NCBI GenBank assembly: GCA_032622095.1
Contig: CP136069.1
Coordinates: 109,580,278 to 109,644,277, forward strand
DNA: 64,000 bases
Source of the DNA: Siphonodentalium dalli
Lineage: Eukaryota > Mollusca > Scaphopoda > Gadilida > Siphonodentaliidae
Reading direction: 5' to 3'
This document shows positions 35,601 to 45,035 of this stretch, piece by piece (the first letter of the stretch is position 1; every line of letters begins with the position of its first letter). Position numbers and translations under genes: made by a program. Under the pieces are notes generated by a model, which saw only the letters and a list, made by a program, of their open reading frames with translations, ran no database searches and was not told the origin of the DNA.

Positions 35601-37405
35601 GGATCAACGGACACAATCGAAAACCGGAAGTCGTAGAGTTCGAGGTGAGGAATTTGTGTTTTCAAAGTTTGCAGACACTTTCTGACACCGTTTTGCTACT
35701 AATAAACACATTTAGACACCACTTCTAAACAGTTTAAGGTGAGTGAATATTTCGTCACTAATATTTGACTCCCGGCGATCAATTAGAATCAGTTGTCAGT
35801 GCTCTACCATGGAAAAAATGCAATTTAATCATGGCAGCGCGACAATTTCTTCCACAAAATATCCCAGAAAATGTAAATTTTCACAATCATCTCAACAACT
35901 TTTCGCCACAACCATTATACCGATCGAAGCGCCTGTCCTCCTCCATTAAATGCATATATTGAGTATTGTCATGGAATGTCTCAGTATTCCAAATTCCCAA
36001 TTTATATACAGGCACCCGCATCGAAATTACTGTCTGGTTAGTCCCAAAAAATTCAATCAGAAAGACTCCTGGTAATATTGAATGAAATGTTCCGGATCCA
36101 AGTTTTTAATTTGTCCAGTTCCCAATTTTGGCACAAAATGAAACAATAAGTTTTAGCAAATAAAACGATGTTTACTAGTAAAGTTTTGATGAAATATGTG
36201 GGAATTGTTTTTGTGTATAGTTAACACTTCAACCTTTGTTTATATTGGTAGAGTTTAAAGCTGTTTAATGTTCATAAAAACTATTAAACAGGGAAATATC
36301 ACATAAATAAAGCATTACAAATTGCTGACGTCATCCAATCATGACACCACAGGAAATGCTTGAAGAAAATTTTGTGTCCACTTTCATTATTAAAGCAGGG
36401 ATTATATCGTAGTATGACATAACACTCAGTGTATCATTTATGTGTATAGTTAGGTGTGTAGCTTGCATTATTAATATCAATTTATTATTCAGTAAATTGA
36501 ATGACACACGTTGGATTGTTTAAAAGCCGCATACAGACAAAGTTGCGTTTTAGATTATCAATTCTACCGGTGCCGAAAATTCGCAAGTTTCGATAATAAA
36601 TTTCTACCTGAAGTAGATTTATTTACACAGATCAACTACTCACAGGAATCAAAATTGCTAGTATGCAACTATTAAATTTTATATAAGCCTACATCACGCT
36701 GCCGAGTGTTATCTCAATTGTAAGTACCGGTAGGTCAATAATAAAAAAATAGGTCGGTTACACCCTGTCGAAACACGTAGTTTTTTCCCGCCAAAATCAA
36801 ACAGGTCATCTGTATATTACTATATAGGTCAGGTGGGATTGACATTAAACCCGATGGAACAATCTCACTAAAAATATACCTGTTGTCACATGTTATGATC
36901 ATATGTAGTATTGGGATGGAATAGTATATATACATGTAGTCTGATGTAGATACTAATAAATTTGTAAATATCAACTGCATGGTGCTATTTATTCGACGTC
37001 AAGCTGTTAACTGACTAAAGTGTGTTATAATTTCCGGTTTAATAGTACGTTCAGTGCTATCTTTGGTTTACAGGCAGATGTATCACAATATTTTTGCTAA
37101 ATCAATAAAATGGAAATGCAATATTTTTTTTCAAAATCAATAAAATGAAAACGGTCGGGTGCGTCCGGATAGGGGCGGGCGGGTCACCGGAAACACAGGT
37201 CTTTTTTTTTCTTCTGGCCTTATCCTTTTAACTAAATTACATGGGTCAGTAGGACAGTAGTTGTTTTTAGAGTAAAAACAACATGGGCTTTTGAAGCTGT
37301 AATGCGACCGACTCTATGCTCATACCACCTCTCTCATATTGCTTGAGTCCTAGTCTGTAATTCCAAATCGTCAAGCTGTGGTGAGAGACGCTGTATATGA
37401 TGCCC
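35601..37405. other. Region without recognisable genes
   Basis: This is AT-rich sequence. No exon, RNA or repeat end can be supported. Confidence 0.35.
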
Positions 37406-37409
37406 AAAG

Positions 37410-37700
37410 CTAACCAGCATAATTGTGTACATCCTGGTCAGTCATGGTATCAGTTTCATCATCATAGGATGACGACATTGTTGTTGGCAATAGGTTCTCA
37501 TCCTCAGTTTTAGAAGCAGAGTCAGTGCCATCATTCAATGGAGGAATTGTAGTAAAGTACGCTGCATTAGGGCACAGGGACTTCAATTCTTTCAACATCT
37601 CAACCGATGGAACTTCAAGATCACTGTCGACACAAGTCACTTCTTTCGTTCGTCTTCCTCGAATGGTCTCCTCAACTTCACACAGTGGAATATAATCTAC
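37410..37700 (-). pseudogene. SWIM pseudogene exon 4
   Basis: The acceptor is TTTGTAG. The exon opens VDYIPLCEVEETIRGRR and contains LKELKSLCPNAAYFTTIPP and an acidic Ser-rich tail. It ends at TAG (37410-37412). The frame is intact, and the segment matches the linker that in the family follows the zinc finger. Confidence 0.75.
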
Positions 37701-38049
37701 CTACAAAGTAGAATATCTCATCAATAGTACAAATTCAAACAGACTGCTAACATCATAGAATCGCTTCTATCTTTTTTGTACTAAATTTGTATTGATTGTA
37801 AAGAAATGTTACTACATGTATGTACTTTTCATATACTCAGAATTTAGTATAGACTCGATAGAAGACTTGAATGTTACTGAAATATCCATGGAATTTAATA
37901 TACTAATAAGTCTTGACATTTATTTGTGAAATCTTAAAAATAAATATTTGCATTTAAAACAAATAAAACATTTTCCTTCATCGTGCCACTACAGTTAGAC
38001 TGTGGAAAATTGTGTACTGTAGGCCACTCATATTACGGTGTAAACTTAC

Positions 38050-38176
38050 CACTTTGCTAGATCCTTGATTCCATGCACATAGTTCACTGGTTGATGAGTT
38101 GACAGCCAAACCAAGCCTGGAAACCGCATCCACTTAAAACAGCACTGCAGCAACATGACTTCACACTTCACCTAAC
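38050..38176 (-). pseudogene. SWIM pseudogene exon 3
   Basis: The acceptor is AAACAG and the donor GTAAGT. In frame with the GAHCTCMAG part of exon 2 it reads GLGEV, stop (TGA 38161-38163), SHVAAVLF, stop (TAA 38134-38136), VDAVSRLGLAVN and ELCAWNQ. Both stops are single-base changes from the residues expected (Cys and Lys). Confidence 0.85.
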
Positions 38177-38513
38177 CTGTTTAAAAAAAAGATTGTGTCA
38201 TTATATGCATCATATAATATGCGCCATGTCTATATATACATTATACATATTACACCCATTATACCCATATTCATGTTATACCTATCTTATTTTCTCTAAT
38301 AATAGTATGGTTAGATCCATATGAACATTCTAGTTCAAATATTGTTTACATCTATATCTGAACTTTCCATTGATATTTGCTAATGAATATTTCACTGTGT
38401 TATTGTGCTGAGAGTAGGCCTTCTTCCCTCATCAGACTGTACAAGATTTCAGAGAAGTTATGTTCACGCGACATAAGTCGGTGTCAGTAAAAGAACTCTC
38501 ACAAATGACTTAC

Positions 38514-38662
38514 CCTGCCATGCATGTGCAATGAGCACCAAGTACTAGTAGATACCCGTCTTTCTTTGGGAAGGGATGATATCAGCTTTCAATATGCAGT
38601 AAAGACTGTCACTAGATACTGGGTGTTGGTAGATTGTTTTGACATGGCCACTTTTCACATAC
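38514..38662 (-). pseudogene. SWIM pseudogene exon 2
   Basis: It is preceded by TCTTTCAG and followed by GTAAGT. Phase joins exon 1 as AG+G (Arg). The first half reads YVKSGHVKTIYQHP to LKADIIPSQR. The second half (PKKDGYLLVLGAHCTCMAG) is in another frame, so a short deletion with frameshift lies near 38560. CTC in GAHCTCMAG is the first zinc-ligand pair. Confidence 0.8.
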
Positions 38663-39103
38663 CTGAAAGATGGTGTAAAAACATGGGATTACAGCTTTAA
38701 AAAAAAAACGATAGCATCGAATTGATATAGGTAGGCCTTATAGCTAATGAGAATGTATAATGTGTTTATGAATTGAGTAGTTGAATTAAAAAACAAAACA
38801 AAAATGGCATTCACAAAAAACAAACAAACAAACAAAGAACAAAATTCTTTTAAAACAATTCTTTTGGTATGTTTTTGGCTTTTCAGATTGGCGACATAAA
38901 TGTTGTTGTAAATACACATTAAGATGAAAGTTAGTGATAGCTCACAGGGCGACTAAACTATGTAATTTATTGCACTCAAAACTTTGTTGTTGTCAACACT
39001 GGGCAAAATTGATGCACGAATTATGGCAACATGTCATAGGTTACACAGCGATAAAATCACAAATATGTCACAAATTGTGACCAAAAAAAATGGATTTACT
39101 AAC

Positions 39104-39316
39104 CTCCATGCTTCTAGGGATTTGTGTGTTTTGAGAGCTTCTTTAGTATATATTCCCGGCGTGTCAATAAAGGAGCTGTCAATGTCCGGGTACGTAACCG
39201 GTGGCCATGTTGATATTTCTGAGTTGCAACCATCGACCAATGTGTACGGATCAGGAAGTTTTCTTGTGCCCTTGTTTGTATATCTCGCCTGTGCTTCGGA
39301 ATCCAAAATCACTCAT
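39104..39316 (-). pseudogene. SWIM pseudogene exon 1
   Basis: The main frame runs from 39312 to 39104 with no in-frame ATG. An ATG at 39314-39316 is in a neighbouring frame, implying a small indel near the start. The exon ends TGG AG and is followed by the donor GTTAGT (39098-39103), in phase 2. Confidence 0.7.
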
Positions 39317-39404
39317 AAAATATCTCTGATCACTGTTAAAACGTATCACTTTCTTCAAAATTCCACTCGCCGCTTTGTTCGCCATACTGGCAGAAACAGT
39401 ACAC

Positions 39405-40679
39405 ATGTTATTGTTTTGCCCACCGGGCTTTGTTCTGTACATGAAAAACCGAACAAAACTTTCACGTGTTAAATCCGGCGGAATCATTATTGGTGTCAAA
39501 TCAGATTTAGAAGTATCGACACGCATATTGCATACGAACTGTCCATTTATTCACTGGTTGGAAATTTGTCATCACAATGTTAAAATTATTGTGGGTGCAG
39601 TCTATGTTCCCCCAGAAGGAACTAGATATGTATCTAACTCAGCCTATAGTATTCTTGATGGGGATATTTTGCACATGCGGGAACGATATGATAACATTTT
39701 TGTAACTGGCGATTTCAATGCACGTACCTCTCAGAATTTAGACTATATCCCCAATGAAGAAAATGAGATTGACATATACGACAATGATGTATCTACAGAA
39801 GCGTCACTCGAAGAGTGTGGGATGCCCTTAAAGAGGCATAGTATGGATAGAGTTTCGAATAATTTCGGTCGCCAATTACTGAGCGTTTGTCATAACAACA
39901 AACTAGTAATAATAAACGGAAGATTAGGAACCGACCGGGAAATAGGGACTTACACCTGTCGAGACGCATCAGTTGTAGATTATATGATTTGTTCTTTAAA
40001 TGCACTGCCATTGATCGTAGACTTCGCAGTCGAAGAAACAAATAAATTGTTCTCAGATGTTCATAAACGTATCTCAACCGTAATAGCAGTACCTATGAAA
40101 TACCATGCAGATATACGAGATGACAAATCCTATACTAATCTTACTCATAAATGGGACTCTTCCAAAACAACTGAATTTGTATGGAACCTGGACCCTGTGG
40201 AAATCTCAGAATTGCGATTTTTGTTGAACGGTTGTTCTCCCTCTACCACTAGTAATACGGAAATCAATGAAATAGTTTCCAGGATATCGCACGTCCTCCT
40301 TAAGTCGTCATATGATACATTTGGGCCTAACACTAAAAAGCCGAAAAAGCGAAGAAAGGACAACAAGCCTTGGTTTAATTCATCATGCCAGAGAGCGCGA
40401 AAAGAATATCGCAAAGCCGAGCGATGTCATATGCTACAACGTAACGATAGTACAAAACAAATGGTACGCGAAATGGCCAGTAAATACAAACGCACACTGG
40501 ACAATGCAATAGCACTTCACCGAGAAAATATCACGTGTGAAATCTCTAAACTTAAAAAAGAAAACTTGAAAAAGATTTGGTCAATACTTAATAAAAAAGG
40601 GAAAAATAGGCACAGCGAAATAGAGATCGAATCATTAGAGCCTCTAATGATTCGATCTCTATTTCGCTGTGCCTATTAA
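39405..40679 (+). CDS. LINE endonuclease domain (ORF2, first part)
   Basis: The first in-frame ATG is at 39405. Retrotransposon homology starts a few codons later (GFVLYMKNR). Conserved EEP-family features are visible: SGGIIIGV near residues 35-42 counting from 39375, VYVPPE, GDFNAR at 39708-39725, RQLLSVCHNNKLVIINGR, and the late DYMI...SDVH (catalytic Asp-His) near 39975-40070. After it comes a basic linker (KPKKRRKDNKPWFNSSCQRA) leading to RT. The enzyme nicks target DNA for target-primed reverse transcription. The frame terminates artificially at 40677-40679 inside a palindrome. Confidence 0.85.
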   Translation: MLLFCPPGFVLYMKNRTKLSRVKSGGIIIGVKSDLEVSTRILHTNCPFIHWLEICHHNVKIIVGAVYVPPEGTRYVSNSAYSILDGDILHMRERYDNIFVTGDFNARTSQNLDYIPNEENEIDIYDNDVSTEASLEECGMPLKRHSMDRVSNNFGRQLLSVCHNNKLVIINGRLGTDREIGTYTCRDASVVDYMICSLNALPLIVDFAVEETNKLFSDVHKRISTVIAVPMKYHADIRDDKSYTNLTHKWDSSKTTEFVWNLDPVEISELRFLLNGCSPSTTSNTEINEIVSRISHVLLKSSYDTFGPNTKKPKKRRKDNKPWFNSSCQRARKEYRKAERCHMLQRNDSTKQMVREMASKYKRTLDNAIALHRENITCEISKLKKENLKKIWSILNKKGKNRHSEIEIESLEPLMIRSLFRCAY

Positions 40680-40719
40680 TCGAAAATGTTCCTCTAATTT
40701 AGAGGAACATTTTCGATTA
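40605..40719. repeat. Two abutting perfect palindromes interrupting the LINE ORF
   Basis: Palindrome 1 has arms 40605-40640 and 40642-40677 (36 bp, one-base centre). Palindrome 2 has arms 40677-40697 and 40699-40719 (21 bp, one-base centre). The net insertion is 64 bp between two copies of TTAGAG (40635-40640 and 40699-40704). 64 is 1 mod 3, which is exactly the frame offset between the endonuclease and RT frames. The inserted bases are the inverse of the flanking coding sequence, not foreign DNA. Confidence 0.93.
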
Positions 40720-42762
40720 CTTAATTCCGAAACAATTACAGAAGACTTAAATATGAACAATGAAGCAAGCAATACAAATAACAATCTAAATCGAACAATA
40801 GACAGGGAAGAAGTAACTAAAGCTATAAAGAGTTTAAAAAATATGAAATCCCCAGGTGAAGATGGAATTCTCAATGAATATCTCAAGGCATCCTCCGATA
40901 CCCTGATAGACATATACTGCAAAACATTTAATTTAGTTTTTGAATCAGGCTGTGTACCAGAAATATGGGGGATCGGAACAATTATTCCACTGTATAAAAA
41001 TAAAGGTGATAAGGGGAATCCAAAAAATTACAGACCCATTACCCTTTTGAGCTGCTTTGGGAAGTTATTTACGAAGATTCTCTCAAATAGATTATATGAT
41101 TACATTGAAGATAACGAAACTCTATGTGAGAACCAGGCGGGTTTCAGAAAAGGTTATTCCACGACGGATAATACATTTGTTCTACATTTACTATCCGAAA
41201 TTTCGAAGGCTCTTAACAGGAATTTGTACTGTGCTTTCATTGACTTTGAGAAGGCATTTGACAAAATATGGCGACAAGGACTTTGGTACAAACTTTCGAC
41301 CATTAGTATAAATGGGAAACTACTCACAGTTATTAAAAACATGTACACTAACATTAAATCGAAAGTTCGAATGGGCGACCAGACATCTGATTGTTTCCCA
41401 TGTTTATCTGGGGTAAGACAAGGTGAAAACCTATCACCCCTGTTATTCTCACTTTACCTGAACGATCTGGAAGAATTTCTAAAATCAGAAGGTGGGGTGG
41501 GATTGATTAAAATGTCACGGGATATAGAAACTCACTTGAAGATGTATGTCAAACTATTCATTATTTTATACGCAGACGACACCGTTCTTATGACTGAAAC
41601 ACCTTTAAAACTGCAGAAGGCACTTAACAGTTTTCAAAAGTATTGCCAGAAGTGGAAATTGAATGTAAACGTCGAGAAAACCAAAATTATGTTGATATCC
41701 AAAAGAAGCATGCCAAAGAATAGAACTTTTTTATACAACGGTGAGGAAATTGAAGTAGTAAAGCATTTTAACTATCTTGGTATTATACACACCAAATCAG
41801 GCTCATATAACGCGGCAAAGAAGGTATTGGTAAATAAAGCAACTAAAGCAATGTACTCTATTATTTCTAAGTCGAGAATACACTGTCTGTCGGTTAGAAA
41901 CATGTTCGAACTGTTTGATGCGCAAGTATTACCGATTATGTTGTACTGTTGTGAAGTATGGGGGTCGAGAAATAATGAGATTTTTGAAAACATACATAGA
42001 AGATTTTTGAAATACGTTCTCCATCTTAAATCATCTACCCCTAATTATATGATATATGGTGAGAGCGGTAGACTACCCATAGAGTACACTATCAACTTGC
42101 GTATTGTGAAATACTGGATGAAAGTTAAGAATATGGAGCAAGGCCGATTCTGTAAGATTCTCTATCAACTGGCCCTGAAAATATGTGAAGCTGAGCAAGC
42201 AAAGTTCCAATGGATTGAAAAAGTAAAAGATATTCTAACAAAATCTGGGCAGATTCATCTATTAAATGTTGGTTATATCACATGTCCAGAACAAATGGCA
42301 CGCTATTTCAAATGTAGTCTGAATAGCCAATTTCGAGGCATCTGGCTATCTGACATAGAAAAATCTAGCCGAGGCAATACCTACAAAATTTTCAAACACG
42401 ATATTAACTTCGAAAGATACTTGGATTATTTGGATACAAAAAACAGAATAACTTTGTGTCAATTCCGTACTTGTAACCATCACTTGCCAATAGAGAAAGG
42501 TCGATGGAACGATACAAACTTACTAAATAGACTATGTCCATTATGTAATAAACGACAGCTCGGAGACGAACTGCATTATCTACTAGAATGTATATGTTTC
42601 AGCGAAGAAAGAAATCGTATCTTGCCTAGCAAATTTACCAGCATAGATCATGCAACTATTGACATTTTAGACGAGCTGCTGAATTTGGAAGATATGGCTA
42701 GTCTGCGCAGATTATGCTCCTTCATCAGACTGATACAGCTTAAGTTAAACACATATGAATAA
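40699..42762 (+). CDS. LINE reverse transcriptase (ORF2, second part)
   Basis: The RT motifs are in order: NMKSPGEDGILNEYLK, NYRPITLLSCFGKLFTKIL, NQAGFRKGYSTTDN, FIDFEKAFD (residues 190-198 counting from 40669; catalytic Asp), GVRQGENLSPLLFSLYLNDL, YADD (41569-41580; both catalytic Asp present), and LNVNVEKTKIM with YLGI of the thumb. The C-terminal part has LPIMLYCCEVWG and a zinc-knuckle-like CPLC...H...C near 42535-42594. It ends TAA at 42760-42762. No stop interrupts it after the palindrome, so this LINE copy is young compared with the others. Its role is synthesis of cDNA from element RNA at the nicked target. Confidence 0.92.
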   Translation, partial: LEEHFRLLNSETITEDLNMNNEASNTNNNLNRTIDREEVTKAIKSLKNMKSPGEDGILNEYLKASSDTLIDIYCKTFNLVFESGCVPEIWGIGTIIPLYKNKGDKGNPKNYRPITLLSCFGKLFTKILSNRLYDYIEDNETLCENQAGFRKGYSTTDNTFVLHLLSEISKALNRNLYCAFIDFEKAFDKIWRQGLWYKLSTISINGKLLTVIKNMYTNIKSKVRMGDQTSDCFPCLSGVRQGENLSPLLFSLYLNDLEEFLKSEGGVGLIKMSRDIETHLKMYVKLFIILYADDTVLMTETPLKLQKALNSFQKYCQKWKLNVNVEKTKIMLISKRSMPKNRTFLYNGEEIEVVKHFNYLGIIHTKSGSYNAAKKVLVNKATKAMYSIISKSRIHCLSVRNMFELFDAQVLPIMLYCCEVWGSRNNEIFENIHRRFLKYVLHLKSSTPNYMIYGESGRLPIEYTINLRIVKYWMKVKNMEQGRFCKILYQLALKICEAEQAKFQWIEKVKDILTKSGQIHLLNVGYITCPEQMARYFKCSLNSQFRGIWLSDIEKSSRGNTYKIFKHDINFERYLDYLDTKNRITLCQFRTCNHHLPIEKGRWNDTNLLNRLCPLCNKRQLGDELHYLLECICFSEERNRILPSKFTSIDHATIDILDELLNLEDMASLRRLCSFIRLIQLKLNTYE

Positions 42763-42768
42763 CTCGTA

Positions 42769-42905
42769 GTGTTGTTGTTGTTGATGTTGTAATAATATTC
42801 TCAGAGATTTGCTGCGATATGATGATGATGCATATGATGATAACGATGATGGTGCTGAATATGATGATGATGATGATGATGATGATGGTGATGACGATGA
42901 TAATG
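42769..42905 (+). repeat. LINE 3' microsatellites, (GTT)n and (GAT)n
   Basis: A short GTT run at about 42769-42790 and an imperfect GAT/GATGAC run at 42820-42903 lie just after the LINE stop codon. Simple repeats in the 3' region are common in several LINE clades. Confidence 0.8.
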
Positions 42906-43099
42906 CTATTAATACATTAGGAAGGCGTTGATTATATTTACACCAAGAAGTTCTTGTATATATTATACATATGCTGTTATATTCTCATTCTTATGTATAT
43001 ATTTTCTCCTTGTACTTCTCAATATCTATATTTGATCAGAGAATAAAACATTATAGGTGTGCACCATTCAGTGCATGACGTCACTTGTTTATTTATAAA

Positions 43100-43560
43100 T
43101 TTTCTCCTATACCAAATTGGGGACGATCAGATGAAAAATGTTTGAGTCATTGCAGCTTGTGTACATTCTAAGTAAAAAAATATTGAGAATGGTTAATTAA
43201 TCAATACCAAAATCCATACAGATGTAGAACATGCAAAGAAAATCCTGGGTAAGAAATATGAGGCAGAACAGAAGAAAAGTGTTTGACTTATTGCATCCGA
43301 TAGCATGTGTGAAGGATTAACAGTTATCGCATCAGATAGAACATGTCTATTGGTGGATTGAAAGTGTTAATTATTCCTAAACCAATCGACCGATCGATAC
43401 CAAAAACTAGGTGAGGGGTGTGTCATCATAAACATGCACATAAAATATGAACATGATTCGATAAAACATACTTAAGTTATCGCATCGGATAGCAATTGTC
43501 TACAAGCAGATGGACAGACAGATGAACAGATTGACGAACGACTGCAAAAAAACTCACCTT
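43100..43560 (+). repeat. F4-related modules, truncated
   Basis: Phrases such as 'accaaattggggacgatcagatgaaaaatg', 'aaaatccatacagatgtagaacatgc' and 'ggtgtgtcatcataaacatgcac' match the body of the full F4 element. A degraded tract ('gatggacagacagatgaacag') follows, but the terminal hairpin is absent. Confidence 0.6.
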
Positions 43561-43955
43561 TCTTACTCCTCAACGGGCATCCTTTGAAACATGATATTCT
43601 GATAATTCATGTCAGTTGATGTCCAATTAATTCAGTTGCACTAGATACTAGGTTTTCCTCTTTTTATTGCATTGAGAAAGCACTGTTTTGATTAGAAAAA
43701 TATGTGTTTAACTACATTTAGCAATGGCCGACAGAACTGTAGTGCATTACCGATTGGCCGATTAAATTGCTAATATTCACCACATTGAATATTTGGTGGC
43801 CTAGCAAAAATCCAATGATCTTCTTCCCAAAATATATGATTGACATGTGCAGAAGCTGTTGTGAGAGTTCGAAAGGTCATGCAATGTCTCAGTTCACTGA
43901 CTTTGCATGGTTATCAGTGATGTCGCAAATTAATTTTGGAATAAAATATGATGAA
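43561..43955. other. Unassigned spacer
   Basis: No gene, RNA or repeat end is recognised. Confidence 0.35.
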
Positions 43956-43959
43956 AAGT

Positions 43960-45035
43960 ATAATGAAAGTGTCAATGACAATGTCATTGTAGCTCAACTT
44001 TAACTTACCCTGAAAATCCATAGGAAGTTTTGTGATGATTGCATGAGAGATGTGACCTGCAGGATGTGTGATATCGTCTGTAGAGTGTGCTGAAGGATTT
44101 ACTAAACTCAAAGATGGCTGCTAGCAGCCCTATTTTTCATTAAAAAAAATTCAAATTTGATAGCACCCATGTATGTGATCTTAAATATGCCTACAGTTCA
44201 TTTTCAAAACATTCGGGCTGCAGGTGTGCTGATGGATCCAAATGTGAAATCCAAGATAGCTGCTGGCGACCATGTTTTTTGAAGAATTTCAGTAAAACTT
44301 GGAGGCTATCTAGAGGTCACCCCGAAGATCCACTTGAAGTTTGGTGATGATCGGATGAGAGATGTGACCAGTAGGGTGTGCCAAAATATTTAGTCATGCA
44401 AAATTCGTAAAAATATGATGACTCCAATCTAGTAGTCACCCAGAAAAACCATGTTTGGTGACGATTGGATGAGCAATATTTTATGGCCGAATGACCCCAA
44501 AATGACTCGTTCCCATATACATGTCACTATTATCATCCATGAAATTTCAAGATGATCAGACCAACAGAACAGCCTGTATGTAGCCCAAGCTAATGGATTG
44601 AATTTTGAAATCCAAGATGGCTGCTGGCGTCCATGTTTATTTGAAGATTGACTCCAAAATGACTCATTCGATGAGAAATTTCATAATGCTCTGACCAAAG
44701 GTACGACCTGTAACCCATACCAAAGGATTTAGTCATGCAATGAGTAAAATCCAAGATGGACGCTGGTGGCCATATTTTTTTGCCGAATGACTCCAAAATG
44801 ACCTATTTGCATCTACATGTCAATGTCAATAGCCATGACAATTTCATAATGATCTACTGTGTGCCTATGTTATACAAAATCAAATAATTTTGAAATCCAA
44901 GATGGCCACTGGCAGCCATTTTTTTTTTGCCGAATGATCCCAAAATGACAAAATGACATGTCAATGTCAACATATATGACATATTTCATTAGTATCTGAC
45001 CAAAGGTAACACCGGTAGCCCATAAATGTTGAGTT
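43960..45035 (+). repeat. F2 element with 5' end
   Basis: It begins with the F2 5' hairpin (AGTGTCAATGACA..., GTAGCTCAACTTT at about 43966-44000) and runs through six or seven ~160-bp modules ('gtgtgccaaa.atttagtcatgc', 'ccaagatggctgctggc'). It stops at 45035 where F4 begins and lacks its 3' hairpin. Confidence 0.75.

Larger units (their letters stand above)
37410..39316 (-). pseudogene. SWIM zinc-finger (YqaJ-associated family) pseudogene, four exons
   Basis: On the minus strand four segments with canonical splice borders read as the N-terminal half of a large uncharacterised invertebrate family with a SWIM zinc finger followed by a YqaJ-like nuclease. Exon 1 (39104-39316) has WPPVTYPDI and YTKEALKTHKSLEAW. 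Exon 2 (38514-38662) has GHVKTIY, LKADIIPSQR and, in a shifted frame, GAHCTCMAG. Exon 3 (38050-38176) has GLGE, SHVAAVLF and TSELCAWN. Exon 4 (37410-37700) has VPSVEMLKELKSLCP and ends in TAG. A TGA replaces the SWIM cysteine before SHVAA and a TAA replaces the lysine expected after VLF. No nuclease domain follows. The SWIM finger normally uses CxC...CxH zinc ligands, so loss of one Cys is disabling. Confidence 0.8.
39420..43055 (+). mobile_element. Non-LTR retrotransposon (LINE), nearly complete, 5'-truncated
   Basis: An apurinic-like endonuclease and a reverse transcriptase lie in the order typical of the Jockey/CR1/L2 group. They are followed by a C-terminal CPLC...H...C motif, a 3' region with (GTT)n and (GAT)n runs and an AATAAA at 43042. 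The first conserved part of the endonuclease (with its Asn and Glu) is missing, so the element is 5'-truncated near 39420, about 100 bp from the first exon of the oppositely oriented SWIM pseudogene. The two halves of the ORF are in different frames only because of a 64-bp palindromic insertion at about 40641-40704. There is no RNase H domain. Target duplications were not identified. Confidence 0.85.

Noticed and set aside
38984-39472. 162-codon plus-strand frame
   Set aside because: It is the shadow of exon 1 of the minus-strand SWIM pseudogene and of the start of the LINE; neither strand logic nor motifs support it.
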